Positions 20,719-33,085 are shown, counted from the stretch's first letter. The stretch: 64,000 nt of DNA from Ryuthela nishihirai (GCA_038380435.1 JAWZYU010000013.1:63258446-63322445), one strand, 5' to 3'. A program made the numbers and translations. Notes: a model not told the origin generated them from the letters alone.

Positions 20719-22313
20719 AGGGAGTCAAAAGATTTGACCTAACAAATTTTGACGAGCAATTTTGAATAAAGGACACATCTTACGTCATTTACACATGGCT
20801 GAACATAAATAAGTAAAAGTATGCTAGTGCAAATTTTGAAATGACGAACTATTCTCACTTTGACACAATTTTCCAGCACAACCAAAGGTACCTCCTCCCT
20901 TTTCCTCCTGACAAAAATATGTAATTAACAGCTAACCTAGTGTCAATATATACCAGTGGCTGTGACAGTTAACTGTATACTAGCATCATCGGTCTAACTA
21001 GTATCACATTCTGATACAAACTCGAAATTGGCATATCTTGAACTGTACAGAAAATAACAGGTTAATGAACTCCTAATCTTCCTTAGATTCTAATTGTTTA
21101 ATATATGAAAAGAGGAAAAAATTCATTACAATTGTTGTTAGCGGGGTGATAACTTCCGCTTTTCCCCTAACCACAAAACAGTATGTAACAGCTAAATCTT
21201 CACCTAAATCACATAAAAAAAACGGGTATTCGAACACTGTTATCTCCTCCTAATTACATTCAAATACGCAAAGCTAAGAAAATTCAAAAGTTACAAACAA
21301 GCGGGATTGTAATCATCCGCTAATTCTTCTTCTATTCACAGAAATCGCGATCTAGCTGAAATAAAAAATCATTAGTTATCTCCCCCTTCAGAGCTAACGT
21401 CCCCCTCCCAAAGGAGTTATGCTGGTAACAACTCCGTTATCAGACTAGGCCATTTGGGGACAGCTCCAAAAAGGTACACAAAAAAAAAATTCTGCAGTCA
21501 TCATCATGGTCATCATCTATATATACCAATAAATACTGCCAATGTCATCCCAAAAATTACGTATCATTGACACATAAATATCACTGATGACACTGAACAG
21601 ATTTAAACACATATACATAAATCGTATCTAAGAATAAAGAAAAAAAGAGTGTGAATAATTTATAATATACGATGATAACATTTCATCCAATAACTTTTAC
21701 ATGAATCTCCTTTTTTTACATAAATTCACTTTGGAATGCACGTTATTTTACAATACAAATTCTTAAACATAAAAAATATTAAATCACTAATTCTCTTTCA
21801 CTCTTCTCATTCATATCCATAAGCATTTTACAATTTCTAAACTTTCCAATATCGACTTACAAAATTTTCAGCTATCAGTCAGCTGAAACGAAAAAATCTA
21901 CAAGAATACATTTTAACTCGCGTAAATACAATAACTAGAACCTCGATGAACAAGAATGCAAAAAAAAAATTCTATTCACACAAGTATAAACTCGAACTAC
22001 AATAATTTCACTTTTCAAAAATAAATATCGAACTCTAAAGTTTCAACAAGAAATTAAACATTGCTAACTATATAATTCACAATAAGGCTTCTTCTTCGTC
22101 TTCATCTATTCCAGAAAAAAAACATTTTATAACTCAATCAAGTGCCAAGTGAAAGAAAAATATACTTAAATTTCATTGTTGGCACTCCGTAGCAATAAAT
22201 CACCTAGTCCGTTTCCGATAACATCCTTCCGTCGTCGTTGGGTGGCTTCACGTAAAGTTGTTACTGAAGATCTCGTTCAAGTCAAGTCGTCGCTGTAGAT
22301 CTCTCTCGTGACG
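20719..22313. other. Non-coding internal region of the LTR element
   Basis: About 1.6 kb of AT-rich sequence between gag and the 3' LTR with only very short open frames. This is where pol would be expected. I see no YxDD, DSG or zinc-binding integrase motif. Confidence 0.7.
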
Positions 22314-24443
22314 TCATCTTCCCGATGTTCGCTGCCGGTTGTCGCTCTGCAGGCTCTGGTCGTTTCGTCGGCTTTTCGTTGCTCCGTGCGGATTTTTGAA
22401 GAACCTTTTCTCGTACTTTCTAGGCCTATTGGTGTCCGTCTCCAAATGACGCTTTAATAGTTGAGGACCTCCAGACTTGTCAGGAATACTTGCGGTCGGC
22501 ACAACTTCTTGGTTGGTTTTTTCTTCACTTAAATCAGACTCAAAATTATTTTCATCATTACTTTCTTTTAAAACTTCTACTTTAAAAACCTTTTCAAAAA
22601 CGGCTTTCTCATATGGTTGTTCTACTTCACAAACTTCGTTATTTAAACTTTCATTATTTGCACTAACAGGACATTTTATAGGTGCTTCTGAAATAATCTG
22701 TTCTGGACCACAAGGTAAGTCAAAAAGTCCACGGGACCGCGGCTGCACTGTCAATCGACATTCGTCATTATTATCGTCGCAAACTTGTTCCTTAGCAAAC
22801 TGAAGATCGACTTCTGTATCGTTTTGATCTGTTACTTAGTTACTTCGTGGCAATCAGTAACAAAAGGTAAAGCCATAGTGGCAAGGCATAACTCCTGAGA
22901 GGGCTTTTCTTGAGGAACTTTGGCCTCTCGCTTCAAAGATCCCGATGAAAGTTTCCCGAATTTTCATTCCTCTGATAGCAGTATTTCTCAGTGTCCTAGT
23001 CAGCCACAAAAATTACAAGTGAAAGATTGAGGTTGTTTAACCAAAGTTTTAGGTCTAGTGTTATGGTTCGAAGCTTGACGTGGCAAAAAGTCTCTACTTC
23101 GTTCATATTCTATAGTTCTAGGCGCGTTCGGCGCAAATTGTCGGGACCGTGTAAATTCCGGTCGTGCGGGAGTCATTATACGCGACTCAACCTGATATCG
23201 CTGCTTTGGCGGGAATGGCATCCATTGTTGGTTATGTGTATTTGCTGCAGATTCTCTTCTTGCAGTGTATTGCCGAGCCAATTTGACTAACTCTGAAATT
23301 GAATTTACATTTCGCACTTCTAGGAATTCTCTAATGGGCAAAAGCAATTGAGACAAAATGCAATTTACGATATCAATTTCAGCGGCATCAGCATCGTACA
23401 GCTGGTATAACGCTACTGTACCCCATATAAATTTTTCTATGTCATCTCTTTCCCTTTGTCTTCATGAAAACAACTCTGTAGCTAGTTCTGTAAAATCATT
23501 ATAAGCCGGATATATGTCCATGATTTCGTTTTTAAATTCTTCCCAAAGTTCTATGCCATGACGACATCCTACGTTATTCCACCATTGCTTAGCACATCCA
23601 ATTAGGCAAGATACTGCTAAAACAACTTTTTTGTTGCTTGGCACTTCATGTAAACGGAAGTGCTCCTCCATGGACTTGACAAATGTCCACGATGACGGAC
23701 GTTTCGAACCGTCGAACCTTATCTCAGGGTTGGGTTGTTTTACCTCTGAGCGGCACTTTTTTGCACACCATGGGCTAAATGGCCAGGTCACATGGACCCC
23801 GATGGCTCAGAGAAGGTTGGGGGGAGGGGACCCACTGGAACAGCTGTTGGGAGACAGATGGTAGCCTCCCGTCAAGGCCATCCAGCGTGTTCTTTAACGT
23901 GCACAGGGTATGGCTCTCCCGCACACGGGGCCACGGCTTAACGTCCCATCCGACGGACGGCGGCCTTTCCAAGCCCTTCGGTGTCCCCTACTGACCGTGG
24001 GCAGGGCGGGGAATTTTGCGGAGATAAATCTCAACGCTGACACAGCTGGGACTCGAACCTGGGAACTACAGATTACGAGCCTGGCGCGCTACCGACTGAG
24101 CCACCCCCGCCCCCCTTATCTCAGGTAAAGGCCAATTAACATAAGGACTATAGTTAATGGATGGGTTGGCAAATCGTCGTTGTGGCGGTTGAAAATACTC
24201 TGTTCTATCGCTTGCTTCTGACGGAACAGAAAATGGAACCTTACGTTCAAAGTTTCTTCGTTGGTGAACTGACGTAGCATTGTCAGCAAATTTAGGGGTT
24301 GTTGTCGTTCCCCTTTTCTCCCGATTATCATCAAGCAGATTCATTAGCACTTCTGCTTCCATCATTACATCTTGCAATCTACCCTTTACTCTTTCTAAGT
24401 CAGGAGTCATTATGGCGGAATCGGCCATATTGTTAGCAGACAT
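22314..24443 (-). pseudogene. gag-like gene of the LTR element (interrupted)
   Basis: The likely start is the Met of MSANNMADSAIM at 24443. The N-terminal part runs to about 24126. A middle part resumes after the SINE (about 23728 to 23462) with a capsid-like segment including KQWWNNVG and WEEFKNEIMDIYP, typical of Ty3-type retrotransposon Gag. A third part (23356-23000) carries SISELVKLARQYTARRE and ends in CNFCG-x-LGH, the start of a CCHC zinc knuckle with an in-frame stop. A fourth frame (22754-22314) is acidic then basic at its end, with no recognised domain. Gag proteins form the particle that packages element RNA in the cytoplasm. Stops, frame changes and the SINE make this copy non-functional. 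Confidence 0.75.
23729..24113 (-). mobile_element. SINE copy 2, inserted in gag
   Basis: Full-length copy of the SINE at 700-1083 (tRNA-like head, Meta-like body, GGTAAAACAACCCAAC end). Perfect 12 bp direct repeats CCTTATCTCAGG flank it (23717-23728 and 24114-24125). It lies within the gag frame, so it is younger than the LTR element. Confidence 0.92.
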
Positions 24444-24864
24444 GTTTAGCGGTCTGCCGAAATTTTGAATTTTGGAAATTTTGAAAACCTTTTTTAATCT
24501 TGAGCAGCGCTCAAAGATACTGCTATACAACAATACTAAAGCTATAACTAAGCTTACAAAAATATAAATTTGCTTATCAAAAAAAAGATTTTTCTTATCG
24601 TGCCTACGTACGTGTGTGCCCGGACACTTCTAATCATTACATACAACAAATATCTTAAATATTCAGCAATATCTACGCTGAAACTTCAGTACCTTTGAAT
24701 AATACACAAAAAATGTTAGCTACTTGCTCAACAAAAATTCTCGGCTTAAGCTGCCGTTAAATCTACAACTAGTATATACAACTACTGAGCTCAAAAAATT
24801 ACTATCTTTGACAATCATACAAAATTTATCCACAAATATATATACTATCTTTAAATACTGGCGA

Positions 24865-24882
24865 GTCCCTGTTCGGGCGCCA
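24865..24882 (-). promoter_or_regulatory. Primer binding site (tRNA-Lys type)
   Basis: In sense orientation TGGCGCCCGAACAGGGAC lies 17 bases inside the 5' LTR edge. This 18-mer is complementary to the 3' end of animal tRNA-Lys(TTT), the known primer of several retroelements. It fixes the element's orientation as minus. Confidence 0.88.
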
Positions 24883-24899
24883 CTTCTTTCATTGTACTC

Positions 24900-25583
24900 T
24901 GTAACGCTCCAAACAAATGCAAAATACTTGAAGTTTTATGCTCCGGATAGCTTAGACGGGCGCCAGGCAATAATTAACAAATTGCCAAAAGTAGAATAAG
25001 TTGATAATAAGTTGATTTAGGGTTCAAATACCAGCGAGCGTTTATGAGTAAGAATCAAAATGATTGTCAAGCAATATAAAAAAATCCTTAATTCGCGTTG
25101 CTCAAGAGAAAAAACTGTACAGACTCAAAAGGTTTATAACAAAACAGATTTATTTCCAAAATAATTCAACTCACCAAGACATCAATGAAATAAACACAAC
25201 TCCTGTGCTACATGCACTGTGCTTGGTGCTACGCACCTTGTGCATTCACTTGTGCTACTCCTTCTACTTCTGCTCTGCTTACTCTACCTTAGTGACTCGC
25301 AGGCCACCGGTTTTTGACAATGAGCCAGCGCATGCCGGGGAAGACATTTGCATACTATGACGAACGACGCAAGCTATGACGCAAGAGGGGGCGTGTCCTT
25401 TGCACGAGCTTTAACGGTACAGTCGGAAGATCGGAGTTGCGGCGCATGCGCAACTCCTAGAATCTCTTGGATGTGAGCGCTGTGATGCCAAAAAGGAAAT
25501 AAAAAATCCCCAAAATGATAAACATAACGTAAATTAAACAAAACTGGTTAAGGTAAAGTAAAAGTGAACGATGGGGCATCAGA
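24900..25583 (-). repeat. Right (5') LTR
   Basis: Near-identical to 20020-20704. The outer end reads GGGGCATCAGA instead of CATCACA, a single change in the terminal ACA. A C run follows the target duplication at 25587. Confidence 0.9.
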
Positions 25584-25587
25584 ATGC

Positions 25588-25790
25588 CCCCCCCCCCCCC
25601 CCAAGGAAATGTGGACCAACCCACCATAATCAAATCAACCATGCACGCAACATTCTAAAACAACAACCACCATTAATCCTACAAATACCCAGAAGAAGAT
25701 GCAACATCTTCTGAAGTTGATGGCAAAAAATTATTGAAACTGGTAAGGGGCTTGAGCTAACTTTGAATAACATGTAAATGCAGGATTTAG
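25588..25790 (+). mobile_element. PLE-2, right part with 3' end
   Basis: This continues PLE-2 after the LTR insertion: a C run, a few decayed codons, then a 3' terminal region that is an inverted match to 19160-19260. Confidence 0.5.
25705..25750 (+). ncRNA. Hammerhead-like variant, PLE-2 right end
   Basis: TCTT, CTGAAGT, a weak stem region, GAAA, CTGG, TA, AGGGG. It has the same T-for-A core change as the left copy. Helix I relies on G-U pairs and stem II is decayed, so it is probably inactive. Confidence 0.35.
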
Positions 25791-27559
25791 TGAAATGCAT
25801 GGTGAAGGACAAGTGCTTGCAAATAAAACCCACCACAAAAAAGAAGCATCGGTAACAGCCAGTGGGAGAGCCGACAATGGAGCCTGACTGCACCAGATGC
25901 CAATGGAGCGAGGGAAGAAAATACCTGAAGTTGGCAAATTCCTTATGAACTCTAGCATTATTTGAACTGCAGTATGTAAAGGCTAAGAGTGAAATTATAT
26001 TGTATAAGACAAATTCAGATTTTTAAACTAAAAATTAGAGAAAAGCTGAAAAAAATCAGAGTAGTTGGCAGCTCTGCACGTCACATGAAATGAACAATTG
26101 TGAAAAAAATTACATATCTGCAGCTTTTAGCAGGCACTTTTATCTGTTGAATCGGGGGATGTGCAAATTTATTCATTGTGTGTGTTGTGTGGCTGTATGG
26201 TGATGTTTTAATGCCTTTGTTTCCTATTTTGGAATTTGCATATTATGTGCTTGCATTATGACTTCTTTATCCCTGTCAGATATCATCCCATCTTTCAGTC
26301 CCATTATCTCTGGAATTATGTCAGAGTACCTTGTTTCCATTTACCTTAAAAAAAATTGAATTTCAGTGTTCATGTGCATCTCATAGGGAACACCCTTTAT
26401 ATAAAATGTTCTTAATATACTGATATCTGTAGACTTTACCCTTAGCAATATCTCTAAACACTCCAGACTAGTAAGTGGCAGCCAATTTGTAGTGAAGGCT
26501 AAAAATAAATTTTTCACCAAAGAAAAGTAATTAACGACCAACACTTTAATTTCTTTTCTTTCATTTGGTGATGCACATAATCATATTTCAAATGTGATTT
26601 CACATTTTTTTCCAAGTATGCAGTATAACATGTTTAAAATCCAAGTTATATAGTACTGTGTCTCATGAGTATGCAGTTTTCAAAATAGTGTTGTCAAATG
26701 CTCCACAAATGAGTAGAGGTGTGCACCAATCTGATTGGTGACAGCATAACTCATAAGAAGAGTTAATGAGCAAGAAAGAATATACAGAGTACCTAAAGAA
26801 GAATCATTAAACTTCAAAATTAATAGGGTGAAAACTTATCATGTTTACTACTGTGCAATTTTTCTCATAATGAAGAGCAACCTTAAGGGATTTTTTTTAC
26901 CTGAAATAAATATACACACAGGCGCCCTTTATCAGCTGCACAATGTTTACAGAACAGTCAAATGAGTGAAATAATTTGACCCATATTTATTGTGTGGCCA
27001 GGGCAGATTGGGCTACCGGGACACCAGGCAATAACCCAGTGGGCCAGTCATATTTTGGCCACTTGACAACACAGTTTTCAGCTTATAAAAACTTCTCACA
27101 AATTTTTTGCTTATTAATATGTCACTATTTTTTTTTTAATTTTCATCCTGATAAAACATGTATATTTTCAGTTCTTTCAACAACAAGCAATGCATTGCAC
27201 ACAGTGGACTTTCTCACTTGGTTGTTGGTAGTGATTCCTTTTAATCTTGAATGGCCATGTGATTTCACTAAGTGGTAGACTTCAAATTCCAGAAAATATT
27301 TCCTCAATGGGGAACATTTGTTCAATAATTAGCAGAGGACAACATAATAACAGCAACCTTCAGTGAATGATTATTTATGGTGCCTGAGAAGCTGTGGGAG
27401 TGAGTTGAGAGTGGTATGGGAGATGGCATAGGTGCAAGTCATTAACATATGTGACAAGATGTGGAAAAGATAAAAAAATCTTTCAGTTGCAGTAGCTGTC
27501 TTTATTCCCATATCGTGACCAACGACAATTAGTTAACATTATACAAGAAAAATCAACCT
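25791..27559. other. wapl intron, no element recognised
   Basis: AT-rich sequence. A GC-richer patch near 26998-27055 (GGGCTACCGGGACACCAGGC) stands out but was not assigned. No coding sequence supported. Confidence 0.45.
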
Positions 27560-29220
27560 AGAACCAGACAACTAGAATTACAAAGCAGCATAAAGGTAAA
27601 TATTGCGACTTTTCTGATTTCTTTTAATAGATTTATTTTTGTGCTCTTTTGGCTTTGCAAAAAGAGGATGAATGTTTTTTGCACAACTCTGATCAGAATT
27701 AATGCTATCATATGAAATATTTTTCCACCCTTTATTTGTGTTTCTCACTGTATTTCTTATAAGAATGTCCAAGCAAAAAAATTCAATATGAAGAACTACA
27801 GCTATTGAAGACTTTTTTTTATATATATTAGGTCATTTACTGATTTTTCAAGAGGTTTTCAATAAATGCCACCATTCAAATGGTTTTGCAGCAACCAGAA
27901 TAAATGGTTGGGTTGTTTTACCTCTGAGTGGCACTTTTTTGCACACCATGGGCTAAATGGCCAGGTCACATGGACCCCGAAGGCTCAGAGAAGGTTGGGG
28001 GAGGGGACCCACTGGAACAGCTGTTGGGAGACAGATGGTAGCCTCTCGTCAAGGTCATCTAGTGTGTTCTTTAATGTGCACAGGGTATGGCTCTCCCACA
28101 CTCGGGGCCACGGCTTAACGTCCCATCCGACGGACGACAGCCTTTCCAAGCCCATCGGTGTCCCCTACTGACCGTGGGCAGGGCGGGGAATTTTGCGGAG
28201 ATCAATCTCAACACTGACCCAGCTAGGATCGAACCTGGGAACTACAGATTACGAGCCTGGCACGCTACCGACTGAGCCACCCCGCCCCAGAATAAATGGT
28301 AATTTGAGGGTGTAATATGTCAGGCGAATATGGCAGGTGGCACAAGACATCTCAACCCAACTGCAACATACAACCTTTATGCTGCTTTGTATTTCAATGA
28401 ATTTATATTTACCTTTATGCTGCTTTGTAATGCATTGCCAGAAGGTCAAAGATACATGTGTCATACATATGCTGTCATGGTGGAACACAATTCCTTTGCA
28501 ATTCATCAATTCCACACATTTTTCACTGATTGCTGCTTTCAGCCGATACAACTGCAAACAATACTGTTCTGAATTAATTGTTTGATTACTTGGCAAAAGC
28601 TCATAGTGAAGGATTCCCCTCCAATCCCACCACAAACAGAGTATGACCTTCTTTAGATGCAGGCCAGCCTTAAGTTATGGTAATGGAGGCTCACCTCACT
28701 TGCACCAGGATCTTTATCTTTTGATGTTGTTGTAAAAGATCCATTTTTCATCACCATCATTGAGGAATCACAAGGAGATATGTAGTCCATTAAATTTTTT
28801 TCACTCAATCAATGTAACACTCACACATCATACCAATTCATGTATCCCAGTTGTTCCAAATGTCTTACAACTGATGTTTACAATGTGTTAGTATCTCAGC
28901 AATCTCTCTTGTGGTGCTGTGCTCATTAGTTTGGATTAATGTGGGAATTCGATTGTTGTCAACCATGGAGGGCCTTCCTAAATGTGGAGCATCTTCCAGA
29001 GACAAATTTCCAGTTTGGAACTTCGCAAACCACTTCTAACTGTTCAGTCATTAGCCATAATTTTGAAATATACCAGATCAAAACTCCTCTTTCTGAGTTC
29101 ACTTTTGTGTTTGTTTTTGAGTTTGTTTTAGTCAGTCTTTTGGGTGATGATGCAAGTTTCCCACCTTCAAATTGTTGGATGGCTAAAAACAAAGATTTAA
29201 TGAATTTTGGTGTGTAGTGA
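27560..29220 (-). pseudogene. mariner-like transposase relic
   Basis: On the minus strand from about 29220 leftwards, decayed frames show LSEKNLMDYISPCDSSMM, then CGGIGGES and WWDWRGILHYELLPSNQTIN (28573-28635). The second block is the highly conserved mariner WWDWKGIIYYELLP segment. FHHDSICMTHVSL follows at the position of the second catalytic Asp. HITPSNYHLF, close to the SINE edge, matches the SPDLAPSDYHLF block around the third Asp. Near 27560-27780 a FFA-like C-terminal end is possible. The transposase would have catalysed cut-and-paste transposition into TA. Stops, a duplicated ACCTTTATGCTGCTTTGTA stretch at about 28373-28429 and the SINE have inactivated it. Terminal inverted repeats were not identified. 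Confidence 0.8.
27908..28288 (-). mobile_element. SINE copy 3, inserted in the mariner relic
   Basis: Full-length SINE with perfect flanking 11 bp repeats AGAATAAATGG (27897-27907 and 28289-28299). One base is missing in box B, so its promoter may be weakened. Confidence 0.92.
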
Positions 29221-29689
29221 TTTATATTTTCATGTTTGTTATTCAATTACATGTAATTTAAAATCTATTAGAATTATGCAAAAAATTTGCATCTGAAGGG
29301 TTTCACTTCCATTACCATTTATTTTATTCTTTCCTCCCCAGAAACGTTTCTTGCTATATGGTTGTTCTGATTTTTACTCTTATGTACCAGATAGGGAACA
29401 AACACTAAGCACCAGCTTTTCAATTTTTTTCAAACTCTATACAATATTCTTCCACTGATTTTTAATCTATTTTAAAGTTAAACAATTTTAAATTGCAGGA
29501 AAAAATCTAAGTGTATGTATATAAAACCAAAATTCCCTGAAAAGGATTAAATTTTAGTGATTTTTTTTTCACTTACACTTCGCTACCATTGTTCTATTTT
29601 ATGTGATGTTTGCTTCACATGGTTGACCCAAATATGGGTTTTACACTGCATTTAATAAAACAATGCAAAATACGAGTTTCTACAATGCC
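29221..29689. other. wapl intron, no feature recognised
   Basis: AT-rich sequence without supported genes or elements. Confidence 0.45.
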
Positions 29690-30720
29690 TTAAATTGCTT
29701 AAATCTGAAACAAATTTGGTACAGCTCTCTGCTGTTGTGCTGTCTAACTGATTCCATGGCTTTGTCAGCCAAGCCATCAAAAGCCTAAGATTCTTATCAG
29801 CATCTATCTGATCCTTTACATGTTTATTAAACTCTTTGTAATGCTTTCTATTAGGACTAGTAGGGTATTGATTAAGGACATTCCTGCAGTTCTTTCTTTC
29901 TAAGATATGCCTTGGAGATCCTTATTATCTTCCCTCCCTGAAAAGAGAAATTTAAGATTATTTTTAAGAATCTGACCTGTATCTATCCATCTGGTCTCTT
30001 GCAAGCCTAGAATATATAAATTATAATGGTGGAATTCTTGTGTGAGGGCATCAAGAGAATAATCTCTGTGCAGTCCTCACATTCCAACTACCTATGGATA
30101 GAAAATGGTTAGTAGGATGTTTAAAGAAACTATGTTTATTGAAAGAGAGAATGCTGACAATATCAAACAGTCCCCTAATTGCATGCATGGGGCAAAGACC
30201 CGTTCCCCCACCACTAAAGGCTGAAGCCATCTACACTGGAAGACTTCCTCCAATGTAGAATTTGACAATGCCAGTAGAAGCAAGAGTTCAGGTGCCTGCA
30301 ATGACCTCTGCTCAGAATTATCTACCAGCTGATAAAACATATCCTGTGAATCTATTCACTTGGGGGCTGTCAACCCACAACCAAAGATTTTCCCTCTACA
30401 GAAGCCCACAAGTGCAGCAAATTCAGAATTCATAATCAAGCTCAGAGCCTTATTTCAGTCCAGTAGGTTTACATGGTTAGCCCCAGGACCCTGTGTGGTT
30501 GACCACTCCTCATCAGGGTAGAAAAAAAAAAGCCATAGTTGTCCAGATCATTAGGCCACACTAATCTGGCAGCCCTCACCTTTCGTTCCCTTCCACAAGA
30601 GAGTATCTCTTTCAAAAGGTACTGGGGTTGGAAATTAGGTACTATGCCTGGCCAGTTCTATGTATCATCACAGGGGATTGGTGCATAGCTCTCCTTCCAG
30701 TGACTACCTAACTACCATTT
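29690..30720 (-). mobile_element. APE-type LINE, internally deleted copy
   Basis: On the minus strand it begins with the same leader as 11640 and 48850 (GGAGAGCTATGCACCAATC) and runs to the endonuclease start. Near 29880-29900 it then jumps to a mid-ORF2 segment homologous to about 51830-51900. The missing middle indicates an internal deletion. It is useful as an ancestral reference: it lacks the RNase H insertion and the inverted duplication seen at 11640-13680. Confidence 0.7.
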
Positions 30721-31379
30721 AGAAGCCCATTCATAATTATAACTCATAAATTGCATTTGCAAATTATGGACCTCACCCACACTCAACAACCAACTGCCTC
30801 TCACACAATACCTAAGCTGCTCACTTGCCAACTGATGATGTGCCCAAAGGGCATGAAATTCGAGTTGTGGACCTCAAAAGCTTTTATGCACTCTATGCTA
30901 CCAAAAGTATTATTAGTTACTTCAGACAATACTGCAGTCATGAAACCTCAATCAAATAAATTTTCAGAATCCAGCATCACCTTCTGAAATCCTACTAAAT
31001 CATCACTTGCTGGCAAGAACATCGAAAAATAAACTTGTCACTCACTTGCATCCCAGAAGCTCCTCTCACCACCCGTCCTTTATGGTATGGTACATAAAAT
31101 CTCTTTAATAACATTTGATACTTGATAACATAGAACATTTGTTGAAGTGCTTAAGAACATTTGAAGTGCTTAAAAAAATTAAGAGTGTCATAGAGAATTA
31201 GAGTTTAATTTTAATTACTGCACTGTGAAGCTCTGCTGTAATTTTTGTTACCAAGTTCTTATTTTTTTTTTCTAAACTAAAAGTACACTAAAAGTTCCTA
31301 CAACTAAAAGGAAAAGAGACACCTCACTCAGAGGAAGGCCAGAACTTGTTTATTGTTAGAGTTATCATGAAACTGCCAG
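30721..31379. other. wapl intron, no feature recognised
   Basis: No coding or element signal recognised. Confidence 0.4.
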
Positions 31380-32143
31380 CTTAATTGCTAGCATGTGTGG
31401 CAGCCTACAGTGGATTGTTTACAGCAAGCACTGTTCTCATACTTTGGATGAATCCACCATATATCTAGTTAGTATTTATACTGTTATATTTAAACCTTTG
31501 TTTTCATTTCTGTAAATTTATTATATTTCAGCAAATCACCGATCTTTCCCAATTAAAATTAATAATCTTTCCCTTATTAAAATTAACATGTTTAAAATTT
31601 GCTTAAATTTTTCATTTTCAAAATATTTGTAATCAAATTCTGTTTAATTTGGTATATAACATGACCTATATCAGGTGTTTTTTTTGTAATGAAAAAGTTG
31701 ATTTTTTGATATGACTCAGCACAGTTGGCAAAAACCCTGGACTTTTCTCAAAGTATGGTACTTAGGAAAAAATTACAAAACAGGAATAATTTTCTTGTTT
31801 CAATATATATTTGTTATTCAGAAATAAATAGCCTTTCTATTTGTGTGCATTATGATTTCTGTCTTTTTTTAATTTATTTGCATTGTCTGATACATTTTTT
31901 TACTACATGACTCTAAAAAAAGCCATATTAAAATAAAAGTAGTTGCCTTTTTTGCAAAATATTTTATTTTCAGAAAATCCAGAAATGATGCTGATTAATT
32001 TGGCATATAACACGCTATAATTCCTTTCATTAGTTGTTTGGCAAAAAAAGTTCTAAAATAATGTTGTTTTTTTTGGCTGATTTGTAAAAAAATAGCTGGG
32101 CCTCTGGATGAAAACTAGTTTTTCAGGTGAGACCCTGGAAGAG
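31380..32143 (-). mobile_element. piggyBac-like non-autonomous element, one end
   Basis: The segment is an inverted match to the left part of the element at 33398-35621. It ends with ...TTTTTCAGGTGAGACCCTGG followed by AAGAG and TTAA (32144-32147), a diverged form of the terminal repeat and target site. The other end is lost or diverged. Confidence 0.6.
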
Positions 32144-32147
32144 TTAA

Positions 32148-32921
32148 GTTAGAAACAATGAGATTTAGATCTTCAGCCTTGTCATTATCAATCGAAAAAT
32201 TTTCCAGTAAAAACAGTATTTGTATACTAGTTTAAGAGCTATGGCAAATGCATAGGTTCTGCAAATCTGCCTATTTGTAAAAAGGTATTTTTTTTGCTCT
32301 GGAAAATCAGTTTGCACTTACAAATAGGATTTCATTTTTTTCTTTTTCAGACACTATAAACTATAGTAATGTAGACTCTCCTGTTTGAATTTTAACTAAC
32401 AATAATAGTGCACTACATTAATAAAAACCATTTTACTAATGATAGGGGTCTGTTGTGTAACTAGAACCAATGAGGCTTACAGCCACACTGTTTCATTTAC
32501 TTTTACAATATTTCAATATAAACTAGTTCTAAGATTTCTTTAAAACTGAATAGTCATAACCTACTGAAATAGTCATCATAACATTAATTAAGTCTGAGAT
32601 ATTACAAAGTTTTACCATTAATTACCAGTGATGCTCACTAAAATAGAATTGAAAAGAAAACATGTGTTCTGAAAAGAATAAAGAATAGTTCTTGAGATCT
32701 ATAGATATAATTAAATGAAACAAAAAAAGGAAGAGAATTTCAAAATCCAAAAACCTGAATAAATCATTTATTCAAACTCCAAGATGTTGGATTAAGAAAT
32801 GAGGAATATGTGATGGATTATAACTGTAAATTATAAAATTTCATTCATGAATGCAAATAAGAAATAACTAAATATTACAATTCATTTATGCAAACATATG
32901 AAGGTAAAGAATATTACTTAC
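32148..32921. other. wapl intron, no feature recognised
   Basis: AT-rich sequence between the piggyBac-like end and the exon donor. Confidence 0.45.
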
Positions 32922-33085
32922 GATTTTCATGTGTAATATTCAATAAAACTTTCAAGAGTGACAATAAGCAAGACAATATAGGAGAATCTGATTTTTTGCC
33001 ACTATCCTCTGGTGTACCTTCAGTAGAGATGTCAACGTTCAATGAATGGTTCTCCATCAGATGGGATTTACACAGTTTGAGTAAA
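32922..33085 (-). CDS. wapl: wapl internal exon
   Basis: This minus-strand exon of 164 bp encodes LLKLCKSHLMENHSLNVDIS, then a Ser/Asp/Lys-rich stretch (TPEDSGKKSDSP), then ILSCLLSLLKVLLNITHEN. The last block matches the WAPL segment C--A-IGVLLNLTNDN that precedes the Gly-Ser stretch encoded by the exon at 15172-15287. The acceptor is CTTTACTAG and the donor GTAAGTAAT. It enters with two bases of a Ser codon from the exon at 37340-37416 and leaves with one base, so the phases fit both neighbours. The low-complexity middle is probably a loop between helices. No stops. Confidence 0.87.

Larger units (their letters stand above)
20016..25587 (-). mobile_element. LTR retrotransposon with gag but no recognisable pol
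   Basis: Two LTRs of about 685 bp (20020-20704 and 24900-25583) differ by roughly a dozen bases by eye. The 4 bp sequence ATGC flanks both outer ends (20016-20019, 25584-25587) and serves as the target-site duplication. Sense orientation is minus: a tRNA-Lys-type primer site lies inside the right LTR, gag follows, and a purine tract abuts the left LTR. Between gag and the 3' LTR (20717-22313) about 1.6 kb of AT-rich sequence shows no protease, RT, RNase H or integrase motif in any frame. It is therefore probably a non-autonomous, gag-only derivative. It sits inside PLE-2 and was itself hit by a SINE (23729-24113). Confidence 0.85.

Noticed and set aside
20719..22313. A hidden pol gene in the LTR element
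   Set aside because: I looked in all frames for RT, protease and integrase motifs and saw none; only very short frames are present.
22477..22803. Plus-strand frame of 108 codons opposite the gag region
   Set aside because: It is the shadow of the minus-strand gag-linked frame, without recognisable content.
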